In this document: positions 22,594 to 34,496 of the stretch, one piece after another
Numbering within the stretch: position 1 is the first letter of the stretch
Layout of the letters: each line of letters starts with the position of its first letter
Assembly (NCBI GenBank): GCA_021014945.1
Contig: MU266452.1
Location: 1-64,000 of the forward strand
Source: Leucogyrophana mollusca
Lineage: Eukaryota > Basidiomycota > Agaricomycetes > Boletales
DNA: 64,000 bases
Reading direction: 5' to 3'
Notes under the pieces: generated by a model
The model's input: the letters and a program-made list of their open reading frames with translations, nothing else
Databases searched by the model: none
Told to the model about the DNA's origin: nothing
Made by a program: the position numbers and the translations under genes

Positions 22594-23884
22594 ATGAAGA
22601 TCATCGTAACAGGTAAAAACCCGCGATGTTTCCTCGTTTTCATACCCACTAGACCTGACCAAACACTCGCAGGGGCATCCGGAGTCCTTGGCTCAGCCGT
22701 GTATCAGGCCTTCAAGGCGACTGGGCATACCGTCTGCGGTCTCGCACACTCCCGGTCCACTCCGCAGCTGAAGCAGCTGGACCTCTTGAGCAAAGGGCCA
22801 ACAGAAGATTTGTTTAACGAATTTAGTCCAGACTGTAATGTATCCGCCGCAGCGCACCCATACGCCGGCTGACGCCAATCTGAAGGGGTAATACACTGCG
22901 CGGCTGAGAGGAGACCTGATGTTGCCGAGAAAGTTTGTCGAAGAGAAGCACCTATCACGAGATACTGACCGACTCGGAAACAGGATCCTGAGGGTGCTCA
23001 GCGTGTTCGTTGGCAGAAGCTCTGGAAGTTTGCGCACAGCGTATTAATTTCCACCAATCTCTAGCTGAACGCTTCAGTCCCCGCTCATTTGGCAGAACTA
23101 TCCAAAGCTCTGGGTTTCACTTTGATCTACATTTCCACCGGTATGTCGCGGTTCGATCCTAATTTGATGGCTCACTCCAAACCTTGAGAGCAGATTATGT
23201 ATTTGACGGGACCTCGCCTCCTTATACCCCAAACTCCCAGACAAACCCGCTTCAACTCTATGGACAATCTAAGCGAGACGGTGAACTTGCCGTCCTTGGT
23301 GTGGGCGGTGCCAATCCCGTCGTTCTGAGAGTCCCAGTTCTGTTCGTGCGACCTCAATCTGCCAATATGCTAACACTGAGGCCGGTATTCATTAGGTACG
23401 GGCCCGCGCCACATAACTCCGACTCTGCAGTGAACATCTTGCTAGATGTCGTTCAAGACCAGTCTGGGAAGACGTACAAGATGGACCATTACGCGAGCCG
23501 CTATCCTACCAATGTCGAAGACATTGCTTCATTCTTAGTTCGTTTATCAGGTGCCAATATTCATCATTTCCCATCGTCTCCTCTCTGCCATTTACTCATT
23601 ATATCTTTGCAGCATTGGGAACCCCTCTTCCTCCTATTCTCCATTATTCGGGCGAAGAAAAATTTACCAAGTTCGAGATGTGCGAGATTTTTGCTCGAAT
23701 CCTTAATCTCAAGATCGACCACATAAAGGCGGACAGTGCTGCGCCGACTGGTGCAGGGGCCACCAGCAGGCCAAGGGACTGCCACCTAGATACTAGTGGG
23801 ACCAAGAAGCTCGTTGGGGGAGATTTGGGCTGCTCGCCATTCGAGACATGGTGGAAACAGTATTTGTCTTCGAAGAATCAGTGA
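22594..23884 (+). CDS. NAD(P)-dependent reductase, MAT2B/RmlD family
   Basis: Eight exons (22594-22612, 22673-22834, 22886-22932, 22984-23004, 23065-23140, 23194-23341, 23396-23550, 23613-23884) give 299 aa. The N-terminus MKIIVTGASGVLG is the Rossmann GxxGxxG loop. WVIHCAAERRPDVAEKDPE and IYISTDYVFDG are hallmark segments of methionine adenosyltransferase beta subunit and dTDP-4-dehydrorhamnose reductase proteins. YGQSKRDGE supplies the catalytic Tyr-x-x-x-Lys. In animals MAT2B regulates S-adenosylmethionine synthesis. Fungi lack rhamnose synthesis by this route, so a MAT2B-like or unspecified reductase role is inferred. One exon is only 21 nt. Confidence 0.85.
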
Positions 23885-23986
23885 ATAATTGGAACGGTCG
23901 ACGCTGGAACAGAGAAGAAATGCTACATGTTGTATTGTTACAATTTATAGTCCGAACATGCACAACTTCACCGCATTCTCCGCTCA

Positions 23987-24341
23987 TCAGTCTTGCTTTG
24001 CTTTGACCTTCTCGGCCGGTCCTTTCACGTCACTTTTGGCAGGCGTACCGGAGTACAACTCTTTTGTCTGTCAGAGCCATAATCAGCGTAAACCTCCTAT
24101 CACTAACGCGCTATGGCAGCCTCTCGGCTTTCCAGCTGATTGCTTACAGCATCGTCGAAGTACGCTGTAATATGGACGCTGAGCCATTGATACCGACGGG
24201 CTGGAAGAAATCAAGCACACCTGATCTCTGGTCTACGTCTCTCGTGGGCTTCGAACAACTGCCGTCAATCGACGACACACCCATGGGAATGTGCTCTCCT
24301 GTTGCCTCGAGGGGCGGTGATTGGGTGCCTCCACTCGACAT
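23987..24341 (-). CDS. tentative small protein, 64 aa
   Basis: Reverse-strand exons 24281-24341, 24148-24200 and 23987-24067 splice to a closed 64-aa frame. The start has good context (ACGATGTC). Donors are GTGTGT and GTAAGC, acceptors TTCCAG and CTGACAG. The middle reads RRYQWLSVHITAYFDDATKE and the end is lysine-rich (EKVKAKQD). No family was recognised. The model is built only on splice signals and frame closure, and an unspliced 65-aa reading from the same ATG is also possible. It lies between two convergent 3' ends. Confidence 0.35.
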
Positions 24342-24768
24342 CGTGCTCAGTGAGAATGGATAGAGTACGTGGAATTAAAAAGGGATGTTTGGCGCGATGG
24401 TCAAGAAATAATCAGATGGGTGCTGCAAAGTCGTTTATGTAGCGTCACACAACGATGACATCATAGTACTTATTTGGGTTTCACCGACAACATATCTCAT
24501 TTAGGAAACTCGTCAAACTCCTTTGGCGGTTTCTCGAGTCTCACGAGGAGCAGAATCACCAGAATAAGGACGAAGGGTACTGTGGGCTCGTCATGCCAAA
24601 ATATTTATCTCAGGGAGGTGTGGAGCGTCGACGTCTGCACACCCTTGGCCAGTCACACGGGAATATTAATATCGAACGCACAAGGGCTTTTCTCAACATA
24701 TGGGTGCGAAGCCTTCGGGTGCGAATCTGGAATAATACATCATTGGTTATATTATTACCACCGTACCA

Positions 24769-27204
24769 TTATACCTTCTCGTTTTCCGAGCTCCCATCCT
24801 TTGAATCCGCCGCCACGTCGACCACCTCCACCCCATGGGACGTCTCCGAATTGGCGTAGGATGCGTCGTAGTTGGATATGTCGTTCTCTTCGAATTTTGT
24901 GGCTGCACCAACAACAGGAAAGGCGCGGTTGAGCGCGTAATAAACGATTGCGGAGACCCCGAACCCCGTGAAAAATGACAACTCGTAAATCCGGGTGGCG
25001 GCAAGGGGCACAGGACGCCCCGCTGGAAAGCATGGTGGATAAATCGAAGAGACTAAATGTTTAAGTACGTACTAGCTCCTGCGAATCCGACGACGTTGAT
25101 GAGGATCCCTGAAATATATGCCCCGTATGCACTGGTGGCCACACTGAGACACCAACCCCGATTTAAGGTGGGGTTTGACTTACCGGAAGTTGATTCCATA
25201 GGTGTACCAATACCAGGTGGACTTCTGGGTCTCGTACAAATCACGTACGTTGTAAGTCCCCTTGCGAATTATGTAGTACTCCGTAACCTAGTTAGGTTAG
25301 TGAACCAGACTGAGGTGGTCAGGGCAAAAAAAAACGACGCACCATAACTCCAGCAATGGAGCTCAAGAAAACGGAATAAGCCGAAAGATAGGATGTGAAA
25401 TCGTTGCTGGACTTCAACAGATTCCAGGGGCACATACACAATCCAACAACGGCCGCAATATAGCCACCTCGTCGAATGTTCTAAAATCCGGAAATTTCAA
25501 TGAGCACTGGTAGGAGCGGTCCAGTAGTCGATAACGAACAATGAACCGCGGGAATAGAGCAGTCAGGTCACACCCCGCGCTGACAGAATTTGCTGAGATG
25601 TTTGTGCTGAATATCGAACATCAGCCTATTTCATTCCCATGCCGTTCAGTGATCGAGGCTCACCCAATCTAGAACGGAACATCATGAGAGAGGGCGGTGC
25701 CAGTGAGAAGAGAACACACCTGCGCAATAATGAAGGCTGCGGCAATGAACCAGACCTAGAAAAGGACGTTGTGTCAGACCCACCGAATCTCCGACTCCAC
25801 ATTCGAGACACGGAATCAAATACGAACCCCAAATCTAGTCGCATGTGACGGGTCATCGTCCAAGAATCGGCCAAGCAGATCTATGGGCGACCAGATCGCT
25901 TCTCCATAGATCGTCTGTGATGATGAGCTGACTAGGATTCCTACCAGGCAGACGACAGAACTTGATAGAGGGAGCGCAAATAGCTGGGGGTACAACGCAG
26001 CTTCAGGGGTTCTGGCGCGAGAAGCAAAGTCGGGCGCATTGCTACATGCAGTTTCAGCGTGTGTAAGATGGCATGTCAAAGCTGACTCGTGGAGACATGA
26101 CATACGTGATGAGAGTGGCCATGTTGCTAATGCACGACATAAGACTAACGACCATCGCCCACGCGAGATTAGATCCATGGATGGTCGAAGGCTGGTTGAT
26201 AATAGGGCCAACGCCCCTGGCTTTCACAATGCACCAGATCAGAAATACGATGGCAGCGATGGGTGTAACAATCATTTTCACGACGAAGAAATGGCGACTG
26301 CAGGGTGCCTAGTTAGCAACAGAATCATAGGCGAAATACAGAGGACCAACATTTTGTGCAATGGATACCAGATGGCAGGTAGAGATATCAACCAGAAGAG
26401 GAAGAAACACATAAAGTCCCTGGTATTCGTCCCAGACGAGGCTGGCATTGAGTTGGCTGCGCTACTTTGTCAGCAAGGGCTGTTGTTGTAAGAAAACCAT
26501 ATGGCGTACGAATGTTATTTACACTGGGCCACATTGCTCGTAGCATCACCAGCACGCACGTCCCACCTATGCTCGCCTGTACCCCGTACCAAATGCTGCC
26601 AATTGTTAAAAGATACCACATGAAGCAAAAGACAGCGTGGTAACCTACCAAGCCATGGCGCCTCTGTTGAAGACGCACCAGAGACTTCCAAAGACACCGA
26701 AGCTCGTGCGGTTCACAACCGGAAAGGTAACGTGGAAGATAGCGCCGGGGCGCGCGTTCAGAACTAGGAATGGCGTCGCCAATCCGTATCCCAGCCAAAC
26801 ACATATCCAGGCTTGCCACCAAGACATCCCGAGTTGAATCATCGAAGACACAATCATCCATCTATATGTTTGCCTGGGTGAGCGACATGTAATTGAACTC
26901 CGAGAGTGAGGGGTGCTCACGTGTTGATGTTGAACATATCCGCTACCCAGCTAGTAGCAGATACGAAGGTGAGTGGGATCACAAATCCAGTGATACAAGG
27001 TAAGCGTACAAAGCAACGTAGTTATAGCTGCGCCATGTCCTGTTCTCGGCCACCACAGGCAGCAAGTCTTCGTTCTGCGGTATCACGGTAAGAGCGAATC
27101 ACACGAACACAATGTAAACTTACAGTAATAAGCTGCTGGCTGTAGGTTAGGCTCGTATCACGAGGGAGCTCGAGCTGCTGGATGATTCTCTTCACCAAAT
27201 CCAT
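24769..27204 (-). CDS. NCS1-family nucleobase/allantoin permease
   Basis: Fifteen exons (27124-27204, 27010-27074, 26921-26950, 26649-26861, 26510-26595, 26351-26456, 26106-26297, 25828-26041, 25720-25755, 25664-25668, 25540-25606, 25343-25480, 25184-25287, 25073-25131, 24769-25022) give 549 aa. The signatures are those of plasma-membrane NCS1 symporters for uracil, uridine, allantoin or thiamine: [81 protein letters not shown]. About 12 membrane helices are expected. QIGTN can only be encoded if a 5-nt micro-exon (25664-25668) is spliced in. The C-tail is acidic, as in endocytosed fungal transporters. The substrate cannot be told from sequence alone. Confidence 0.93.
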
Positions 27205-27839
27205 GACAAGTCCACAGAAACTTGAACCGCAGGACCGATAAGGTACGGAGGGAGACGCCCATCGTTTAAAAATATGGAGGACAGTACTTATGGCAACGAG
27301 GCAAAGTCCTTATCTTCTCGGAGCGCACCTCGACTTGGGCTTGACGTCGGCAGTGACGGCGGGAGTCCGCATCGCTGTCAAAATTCGGTTAGATAAACCT
27401 AAACAGGCACCAAACGGCGTGGCACTCGCCCATAAATAGGCACCCCTCCTCCTTCCCCCTCGGTGATGCACATTGAATATTGAGGTGTCGACGAAACCAT
27501 TAGTTTGAAGGATGTAATAGCAGATGAATTGATGCGTAAGATGAGTGGTAATACACATGCTTGTAAGGAGGTCGACGACGGGCGTATGTGGTTGGATCAC
27601 AAAACGACAAGCAGATCACAGCGAGGGAACCGAGGCATAGCAAGCAAGATTGGGAATATCATATGCTAGGATTGATGAGATGGGGACGCAGATGAAAAAT
27701 GATGAAGATAAATAGAAATGCTATAAACAAGAATCACGGGATGCAGAGGCTCTCCGTAGGGTAGTTGGGAAGCGGGCGGAAACCGAGATCTGAGTGCAAG
27801 GTAACGCGATGACGTTGGTCGTGTGCAAAGTTCGGGTAG
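27205..27839. other. spacer between permease promoter and KEN-box gene 3' end
   Basis: No gene is supported. The right side is the 3' flank of the KEN-box gene and the left side the permease promoter. One 96-codon reverse frame at 27310-27600 has no motif. Confidence 0.45.
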
Positions 27840-28712
27840 TTATTCGGAGTTTGCGGCGGCGTGATCGCGGCGAGTTGGCGAGTGGGTCTGCTTGAATCGT
27901 TCCGAAGAGGGAGATGGTGAAGAAAATGTGAAAGACGAGTAGATGCGTTTCCGTTCGGGGGTAGTAAACGTGGCGTTGGTTTCTGTGTCGCTGGTCGTGT
28001 CGCACGAAGTTTCCTGTCGTTCAGGGGATATGTTGACATTAGATATTGATGGGGAGAAATAGTCGCGAATTTCTGGTTCAACTGATTGCTCCTGCTCCAT
28101 GTCAATACTAGCGCTCTATGGATGATAACAACGTCTCACACTGACCTTATCTGCCTTCAGCTCCTGTTCCTGAGATTCGGGTTGAGGAGTTGTATCATAT
28201 GCGTCTGAAACGTCTGCCAATGGCGAGACGGTCAACTCATAACATTTGGAGTCGATGTTAATTTGGGAAATCGAGAGATGAGGTGGTTGTCTCTGAATCT
28301 CTTGCTCCTCATCCACCTTTGGCAAAGGTGACGCCTTCCGTGCTGAGCGTGATGGCTTCTTGCTTGAGCTGCCCTTCCTCCCTTCGCTACTCTTCCCTTT
28401 GCTACCTAATACTTTGCGTTCTTTCTTCAATTGCGAGTGCTCCTTCTGCTTCTTCACCGACGGTGCAACCAGCACTTTGGTGACGAGCACTCCAGTCTTT
28501 CTCTTTTTGCACGCAGCAATGGAGGCGGGACCTGCACGCTCTCCGGTGACTGGATGCAGATTTTCCTTTTCGGTGGTAGCGAGGGTTGATAGCAATGTGG
28601 CAGCGGCGTCCGCGGCCGCCGAGGATGTTGTAGCGCTATCATTGCAGTTATTGATGATCTTTGGGATCTCGATTGGTGTGTCCTGGAAGACGGTAAAAGA
28701 GCGAACGGACAT
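27840..28712 (-). CDS. KEN-box-containing nuclear-type protein of unknown function
   Basis: Exons 28146-28712 and 27840-28094 (51-nt intron) give 273 aa. The protein is low in complexity and basic in the middle (CKKRKTGVLVTKV, KKQKEHSQLKKERK, SSKKPSRSARK), suggesting a nuclear protein. A KENLHP motif sits near residue 50, a classic KEN degron used by the anaphase-promoting complex. The segment KCYELTVSPLADVSDAY just before the intron looks conserved-type, and the end is Ser/Thr/Pro-rich with TPERKR and TFTFSS-like phosphosite motifs. A cell-cycle-regulated role is only inference. Either ATGGAG|CAG or GAGCAG|GAG can serve as acceptor with the same frame. Confidence 0.6.
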
Positions 28713-30350
28713 TGAGAAGATGAACTGCGATGATAGGAAGATACGCTAAGGGGTAAAAGAAGGCGTGGCTTATGCACCGGGGGAGGAAATTAGCAGAGAT
28801 GTCGCTGGGCTGCGCGCGGACGCTGGATAAAACGTCGTTAAAGACTTGTTGAAAGCAAGACTGGCCAGCGCGTCTATAAAGCAAACATTTATTTTAGACT
28901 CCGCTTCTCCGACGCGCCACACCAGACACGCGTTGTGATTATATAATACGCGTCGCGGTCACGTGGAACCCGCGCAGTCCCGAACCCACGCCTCAAAGGC
29001 GTGTTCCAGTTTTCCCGGACCCGACACTGTTCGGACTTCACCATTCACTATCACCTACCTCTTTCTCCCTCGCATCTCCCCGTGGTTATCATTCCCTTCC
29101 TGTCCCATCGCAATGGTCCAGCTGTGATTTGAGAACAGTTTGCTGGAACGCTCTCAGGCTACCTGCGGCACCCGCGTACCCTTAGCCCTCAAGGGTTCGC
29201 TGGAGAAATTCCAACAAGAGCCCCCTTTCGTTTCATCTTCCGAGCCCGCGGGCATTGCATGTAAAGTTGCTTACGGCCGCTCTCATTTTCTTTGTCGTCG
29301 CTGGGAGAAAATCTTTCAGCCCACTGGCATCTAGTCCATCGTCCGAGCCCGCGGTCGTAGCATGTAAAGTTGCTTACGGGTGCTTTTGATTGCTTCAGCG
29401 TATCGCTCGTTCAGCACCCTAGTTACCGTATTGACACTCGATGTGGTATGGGGTTGATATGGCAGATTTTCAAATACCCCCATGTCTTATCTTTTCCACA
29501 GAAATATCTCTCTAATCACGTTCCACTGTATCCCGCAGGCACCTCCGCTCTCTCATCCGCCCTCGTGCCCCAGTCGGTCACTAGGAACCGGAAGGCGGCA
29601 CAGGACGGAACGTTCAGAGAGTTGCTTCCTTACAGTTCACAACATCCCACTCTGCCTCTCTTGTGTTAATCACATCCTTGAGCTCGGCTGACTCGGTGTT
29701 GATCGATACAAGGCCCCATCACGAATAACCGTCATCATGATCCAAAACTCCATCACACTTGACGCAGGCATATGATTTTTTTACACCACTGGAGATTCGC
29801 AGCCTGGTTCGATCGCGATCGGCGAGGGGTTCCCATTTGAAGCTTTGCCGCGTCTAGAATTTTGGCCATTTATCAGCCACCGTGGACAGCATTGTGGACC
29901 TGGGCTATTTTACTTGCCGTTGAATTCTTTGGGTCTTCTCCATTTTCAATTGCTGCGATGATGGTCAGCCAAATTCACGTAGCTGTTGGATGTATATCAT
30001 CCGCTTCTTTCCTTAATAGGGGCTACCCGAGACACTCAGAAATTGAAATGGGATGAGTGATCATCCAGAGCCCGTGTTTTGCTGGGGATAGAAAAGCACG
30101 AAGACGGGACCCTAGCGGTGCATCCGCCTTACCGCAGAAACGTTTCTATCCCCATCTCTTCACTAACCCAGCCAGCAGTCTTGGAGCCTGGCGGCCTCAT
30201 GCCAGACACGCCTTAACAGGACGTCAGTCACATATATTGCCGGTTTGGTCTTATAGCTCTCTATTTCCTCTCTATTCGCTAGGAGCGTTCTCTCAAATCC
30301 TCTGGGACTCTATCCTCGTAGTCCTATCCTTAGGAGTGACCTTGGCCAGG
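28713..30350. promoter_or_regulatory. 1.6-kb divergent intergenic region with a direct repeat
   Basis: This region separates the starts of the KEN-box gene (-) and the kinase gene (+). It holds forward TATAAA (28875-28880) and TATATAAT (near 28937), CT-rich pyrimidine tracts, and a direct repeat at 29240/29343. No gene with convincing coding signal was found, although the frame upstream of the kinase ATG stays open for about 290 nt. Confidence 0.45.
29240..29380 (+). repeat. 35-bp direct repeat, two copies 103 bp apart
   Basis: CGAGCCCGCGG followed by ...GCATGTAAAGTTGCTTACGG occurs at about 29241-29275 and again at about 29344-29378 with few differences. The inner TGTAAAGTTGCTTACG contains a partial dyad (GTAAnnnnnTTAC). 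It may be a duplicated regulatory site of the kinase or KEN-box gene. Confidence 0.6.
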
Positions 30351-32513
30351 ATGCCGTTCAAGCAGTCCGCTTCCACCTCCCCGCCCCCACCACCGCTGGG
30401 CACGTTCATCGACAACGATACCCTTGAACTTGTCGAGGTACTAGGCGTGGGGGGTTACGGCGTCGTGTACCGCGCGGTGGACACTCGAGACCCCCTCCTC
30501 CACTCCTACGCCGTCAAGTGCCTCATTAGTTCGCACATGCAACATGGATCCCGTCAACGTCAGCTTCATATCCGTGAAATAGCGCTCCACCGTCTCGCTT
30601 CTGCTCACCCGAACGTCGTCACCCTCCACCGAGTCGTCGAGGAGTTTAACTATACCTACATTATCATGGATTATGCAAGCGACGGTGACCTGTTCTCTCA
30701 GATCCTCCATAACTGCCGGTACCTCGGCCACGACCACTTCATCAAACATATCTTCTTGCAGCTCCTTGATGCCGTCGAGTACTGCCACTCCCTAGGAATA
30801 TACCACCGCGACCTTAAGCCAGAGAATGTGCTCTGCTTTGACGGTGGTCTACGCATTGCCATCACGGATTTTGGTCTTGCAACCACTGACAGATTCAGTG
30901 AAGAGTTTCGCACGGGTAGCGTTTATCACATGAGCCCAGGTATGAGTTATTCGCCCTGAGCGCCCATGCCTCCGCTCACCGCCTCTTTAGAATGTCAGGG
31001 CGGTGAATTTGCGCCGACAGGCTCATACTCTCCCCTCTTTAACGATATCTGGTCGTTGGCGATCATCCTCCTAAACCTTACGACCGGACGAAATCCATGG
31101 AAGTCGGCGTCACCATCTGACCCCACGTTCCAAGCTTACCTGCAGGACCCGGCAAATTTTTTGCCCACCGTCCTACCGATTTCATCTGAGGTGAATGAGA
31201 TTCTTTGTCGCATGCTCGAGGTCGACTGGCGGCACCGCATCACGCTAGCAGAGGTTAGGGCGGCTATTCAAGAGGTAGATCACTTCTATGCTGAAGGAGT
31301 GATTTTCGAGGGCAGCATGGCACGCTGCGCGTGGGAGATTGATGTTGACCTCGAGAGCGATAGCGACTCCTCGACGAAGGGAGACCCTGTCGAGCCTGAG
31401 GTTCAGGACGAGCTGAAATCCTTCTGGAGTAAGGATACCGATGCAGAGATGGAGTTTGCGAGGCATGCTGCCCAGGACCCCGCTTGGGAGGAGTATTCGT
31501 CATGCAATGCGACGTGGGGCTTCGAGTCGTCCATACGATCTCCCTCCACCTCGATGCTGGAGCCGCTCAAAATATTTGAAGCACCTCGTACACCTCCCTC
31601 TACCTATTCGCCCCTCTCTCCGTCGGGTTCAGGCTCGTTGCCATCCATCCCTGCAACGCCTGAAGCCGTTAGCATCGCGAGAAGCAGACCCACGCCAACG
31701 CCTGGGAAAGCTTTGAAAATCAACACGCAGTGTGGCCGGCGTATTATCTACTCGCCTAGCCACGCTACCCGTTCCACCATCTCTTCCACGATGCATACTG
31801 CGGTCGAGAGCTACACGCAGTATTCATCGTCCTTCTTTGACAGCCCCACTGCGGTCTCAAAATTATCATTCGCATCATCGTCGATGCCTTCATCTGTCGA
31901 TCTCGGAGTGTATTCCACACCAGAAAGCCAGCACATGGATTCGACTTGGGATTACACTGATACGGACTACTCACACTCGTCATACCCAGCTACGACAATC
32001 GATAGCGCCGTTGGGCTAGATCTTGACGTCCCTATCGACCACCAGCACTACCGCCATCAGCAACTTGGAGAATGTCCACCGTCCCATCAGGGGACATGGC
32101 GCCGGGAACACGTTTCGCCGATGCACTCTTACGTTCCCGCAGCCTTCATGTCAGCGTTTCGACCTGCATCCCCACCTACATCCCGAGCCATGAATGAGGA
32201 CAAGCCAAGGTCTTCCGGCTTTTTCAAGTTTTCGTTTCCTCGCTCATCCTCGCCCGCGAGCTCCCTGGAATCACGTTCTCGCAGAGGATCATTCACGGAC
32301 TCTTTTCATTTTCCCTCATTCTTCTCTTCCTCTCCTCGACAGTCGTCGGGTTCTTGGCGTAGGTCATCATCCCCGTCGACTCCAGAGTCACCCCCGCCAA
32401 GCAGTGCGATGTCGACTAACACACATGAGCAATGTCGGCAAGAAGCACGCGCACGACCAAAACGCCACTGGTTCTCCCCGGGGAAATTCTTTATGGCAGC
32501 AGGAGCATCATAG
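30351..32513 (+). CDS. serine/threonine protein kinase, Ran1/Ksp1-like
   Basis: Exons 30351-30939 and 30991-32513 give 703 aa. The kinase domain starts at residue about 27. It has a Gly loop GVGGYG (32-37), ATP-binding Lys in YAVK (56), helix C Glu (76), HRDLKPEN (152-159), DFG (173-175) and a GSVYHMSPECQGGEF activation segment, followed by NDIWSLAIILLNL. The activation segment with MSPEC and the HRDLKPEN/ITDFGLATT context resemble fungal Ran1/Pat1-Ksp1 kinases, which act in nutrient signalling, meiosis and filamentation. The C-terminal 400 residues are Ser/Pro-rich and disordered. The start is chosen at MPFKQS because conserved domain sequence begins shortly after; an in-frame upstream extension without motif also exists. 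Confidence 0.9.
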
Positions 32514-34496
32514 CAATCACTGCATCGTTTTCTTTTTACGACCCGCACGTAGCTCACGCATCTGAGACGCATCTCCTTTCCTTAGGTATCTATTAGGGCG
32601 CAGGACGGGCATATGTATGAGTACCCGGTGTACAAGCAATTTTCTATGTATCGAATATGCAGAATGATCACACAATACACGCTCATAGCGCACGGTTTGG
32701 GGTGATAGGGACGTCTTTCACGGTTAAAATATGTGGTTCACGAGCAAAGACGCATCCGACTAACAACCCTCGGCAGGACGCAACCTCTTCCTTTGCCACA
32801 TATGCACGTAATGCCGCTGAGATCGAATGAGTTGGTTTCCCGTCAGTGCTCCTATCGAAAATTCCATCATGCCTGAAACTTCCAAGTTCCAAGACTTTGG
32901 CCATCGGCGATCGACTGGTTTCTGGAAACAAGGTGCTTATGTGTGCCTACATTGGATATGCAAGGCACGGGCAAGGTTCAATCGTTTATGCGTATTCAGC
33001 TTAAATGCCCACTAATACTATAGTGGCAATTGAACGTGAACGGCCCCGTGCCAAACACGTTCAGCGGGTGGCGTTCATCCGATCCTTACCAGAACCTGGG
33101 CATCGGCAGCACTCAGTTGAATGATACATAATATCCTGTAAGTGTTAGCTCTTCCTGTCCCGTTGTTACCCGCGACACAAGTAAAGGTTGACCCGAAATC
33201 AACTCAGAATTTCCGATTTGAAATCGAAAGGTTAACACCTATCAGCACGAACCATCACTTGTGCCTACTCATCCGTTCTGCGTCACCCTATCATCTACTC
33301 ATCGGTCAACTGGTTCACCCCCGTTTTGTGCCATTAGTTGAGTTTCAACTTGATAAAGTTTGTCAGCGACCGCGCATTCTCCTCATGTCTGTCATGTCGG
33401 GCGAACTTGTCACGCATCTACAGATCAACAGAAGGTGCCACTTTACCCGTCTTCGCCAACTCAACGCTTCCAGGATCCCTTTCCCAGCCATCACCGTAAG
33501 CTGCGCGACATTTTACCCTCTGGAAATGATGCGGTATTTTGACCCTGCTGCATCCTGCTGTGGTGGCCGAGGGTGGATGGTACGGTTACCGTGCCGCGAC
33601 CCGGTTGACATTGAGCCAGTAGCCTTGTGCACACGGAACGAAACGCTTCAGTCGGAGGATCTCTACGAGTTATAACCCGTTATCCCGATAGCCTCCGATT
33701 CCGTATCTCCCGCGCTGGATGGGAGCTATCCCTGATGTTTGGCCGAAGAGAAAGGCGCGGTGATTTACCGCCAACCAACCATCGACACACTGTCAGGGTC
33801 TCACCCTCCCTGCTTGTGATATCTTGGGGCTTCGATATAATAGCGCGGACGGCGCCCAACCCGCGCTCCGGCTTATTGATCCTTCAAGGGCTGTCTTGAT
33901 GGTTCTATGCCATCTGTAACGAATGCTGCTCAAATATTGATCCATATAGCATCATCAAACGACCCTTTAGCTACTCATCACCCACCCGCATTGCTCTAAG
34001 CTACGACGTGGCACCATTTCAAGCGCATATTTGACTCGCCGTACAGACCAGTTCTATGGCTACCGTGACTACCAGTGGTGACATCGATTGTTCTGTCTCA
34101 ACAACCGGTGAGTAATGACCACCAATAGGCCGGTGTGCGTGCCTTGGAAACGAGACGCACATAATCGATAGCTTGTACGAGGGGTGTTTATTCGTTGCTA
34201 TGCAGTAGCGTCTTAACCAAGCCGGGCCGTTTCAAACGTAGTAGGATCCGGACTTGAAGCCAGGCATGGTCAGATCGTTCTTAGATGAGCACCCTCACTG
34301 GCGCGACGGACAGTTCTTTGGGCACCACTGTAATGGGTATATCCTCTCAGATTAAGGACTTAGGTACGATACCTACTCCGCAACAACGAAGTGCACATCG
34401 AAAAGACCCCTCGCGCTCGGACAACGAGGCTTGATATAAACGGCGAGTATTCCAGAACAGAGGGTCGACAATGAGAAGCTTCATAGACGAGATGTA
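32514..34496. other. 2-kb stretch between convergent 3' ends, no supported gene
   Basis: This lies between the kinase stop and the uS5m stop. A 177-codon forward frame at 33142-33675 and an 82-codon reverse frame at 32683-32931 are the longest; neither shows motifs or splice support. The length is large for a convergent spacer here, so a fast-evolving or noncoding transcript could be missed. Confidence 0.45.

Noticed and set aside
30057..30350. Upstream in-frame extension of the kinase
   Set aside because: It has no motif and the first conserved kinase residues follow shortly after the ATG at 30351; it may be 5' UTR.
33142..33675. 177-codon forward frame
   Set aside because: No recognisable motif; composition like surrounding noncoding DNA.
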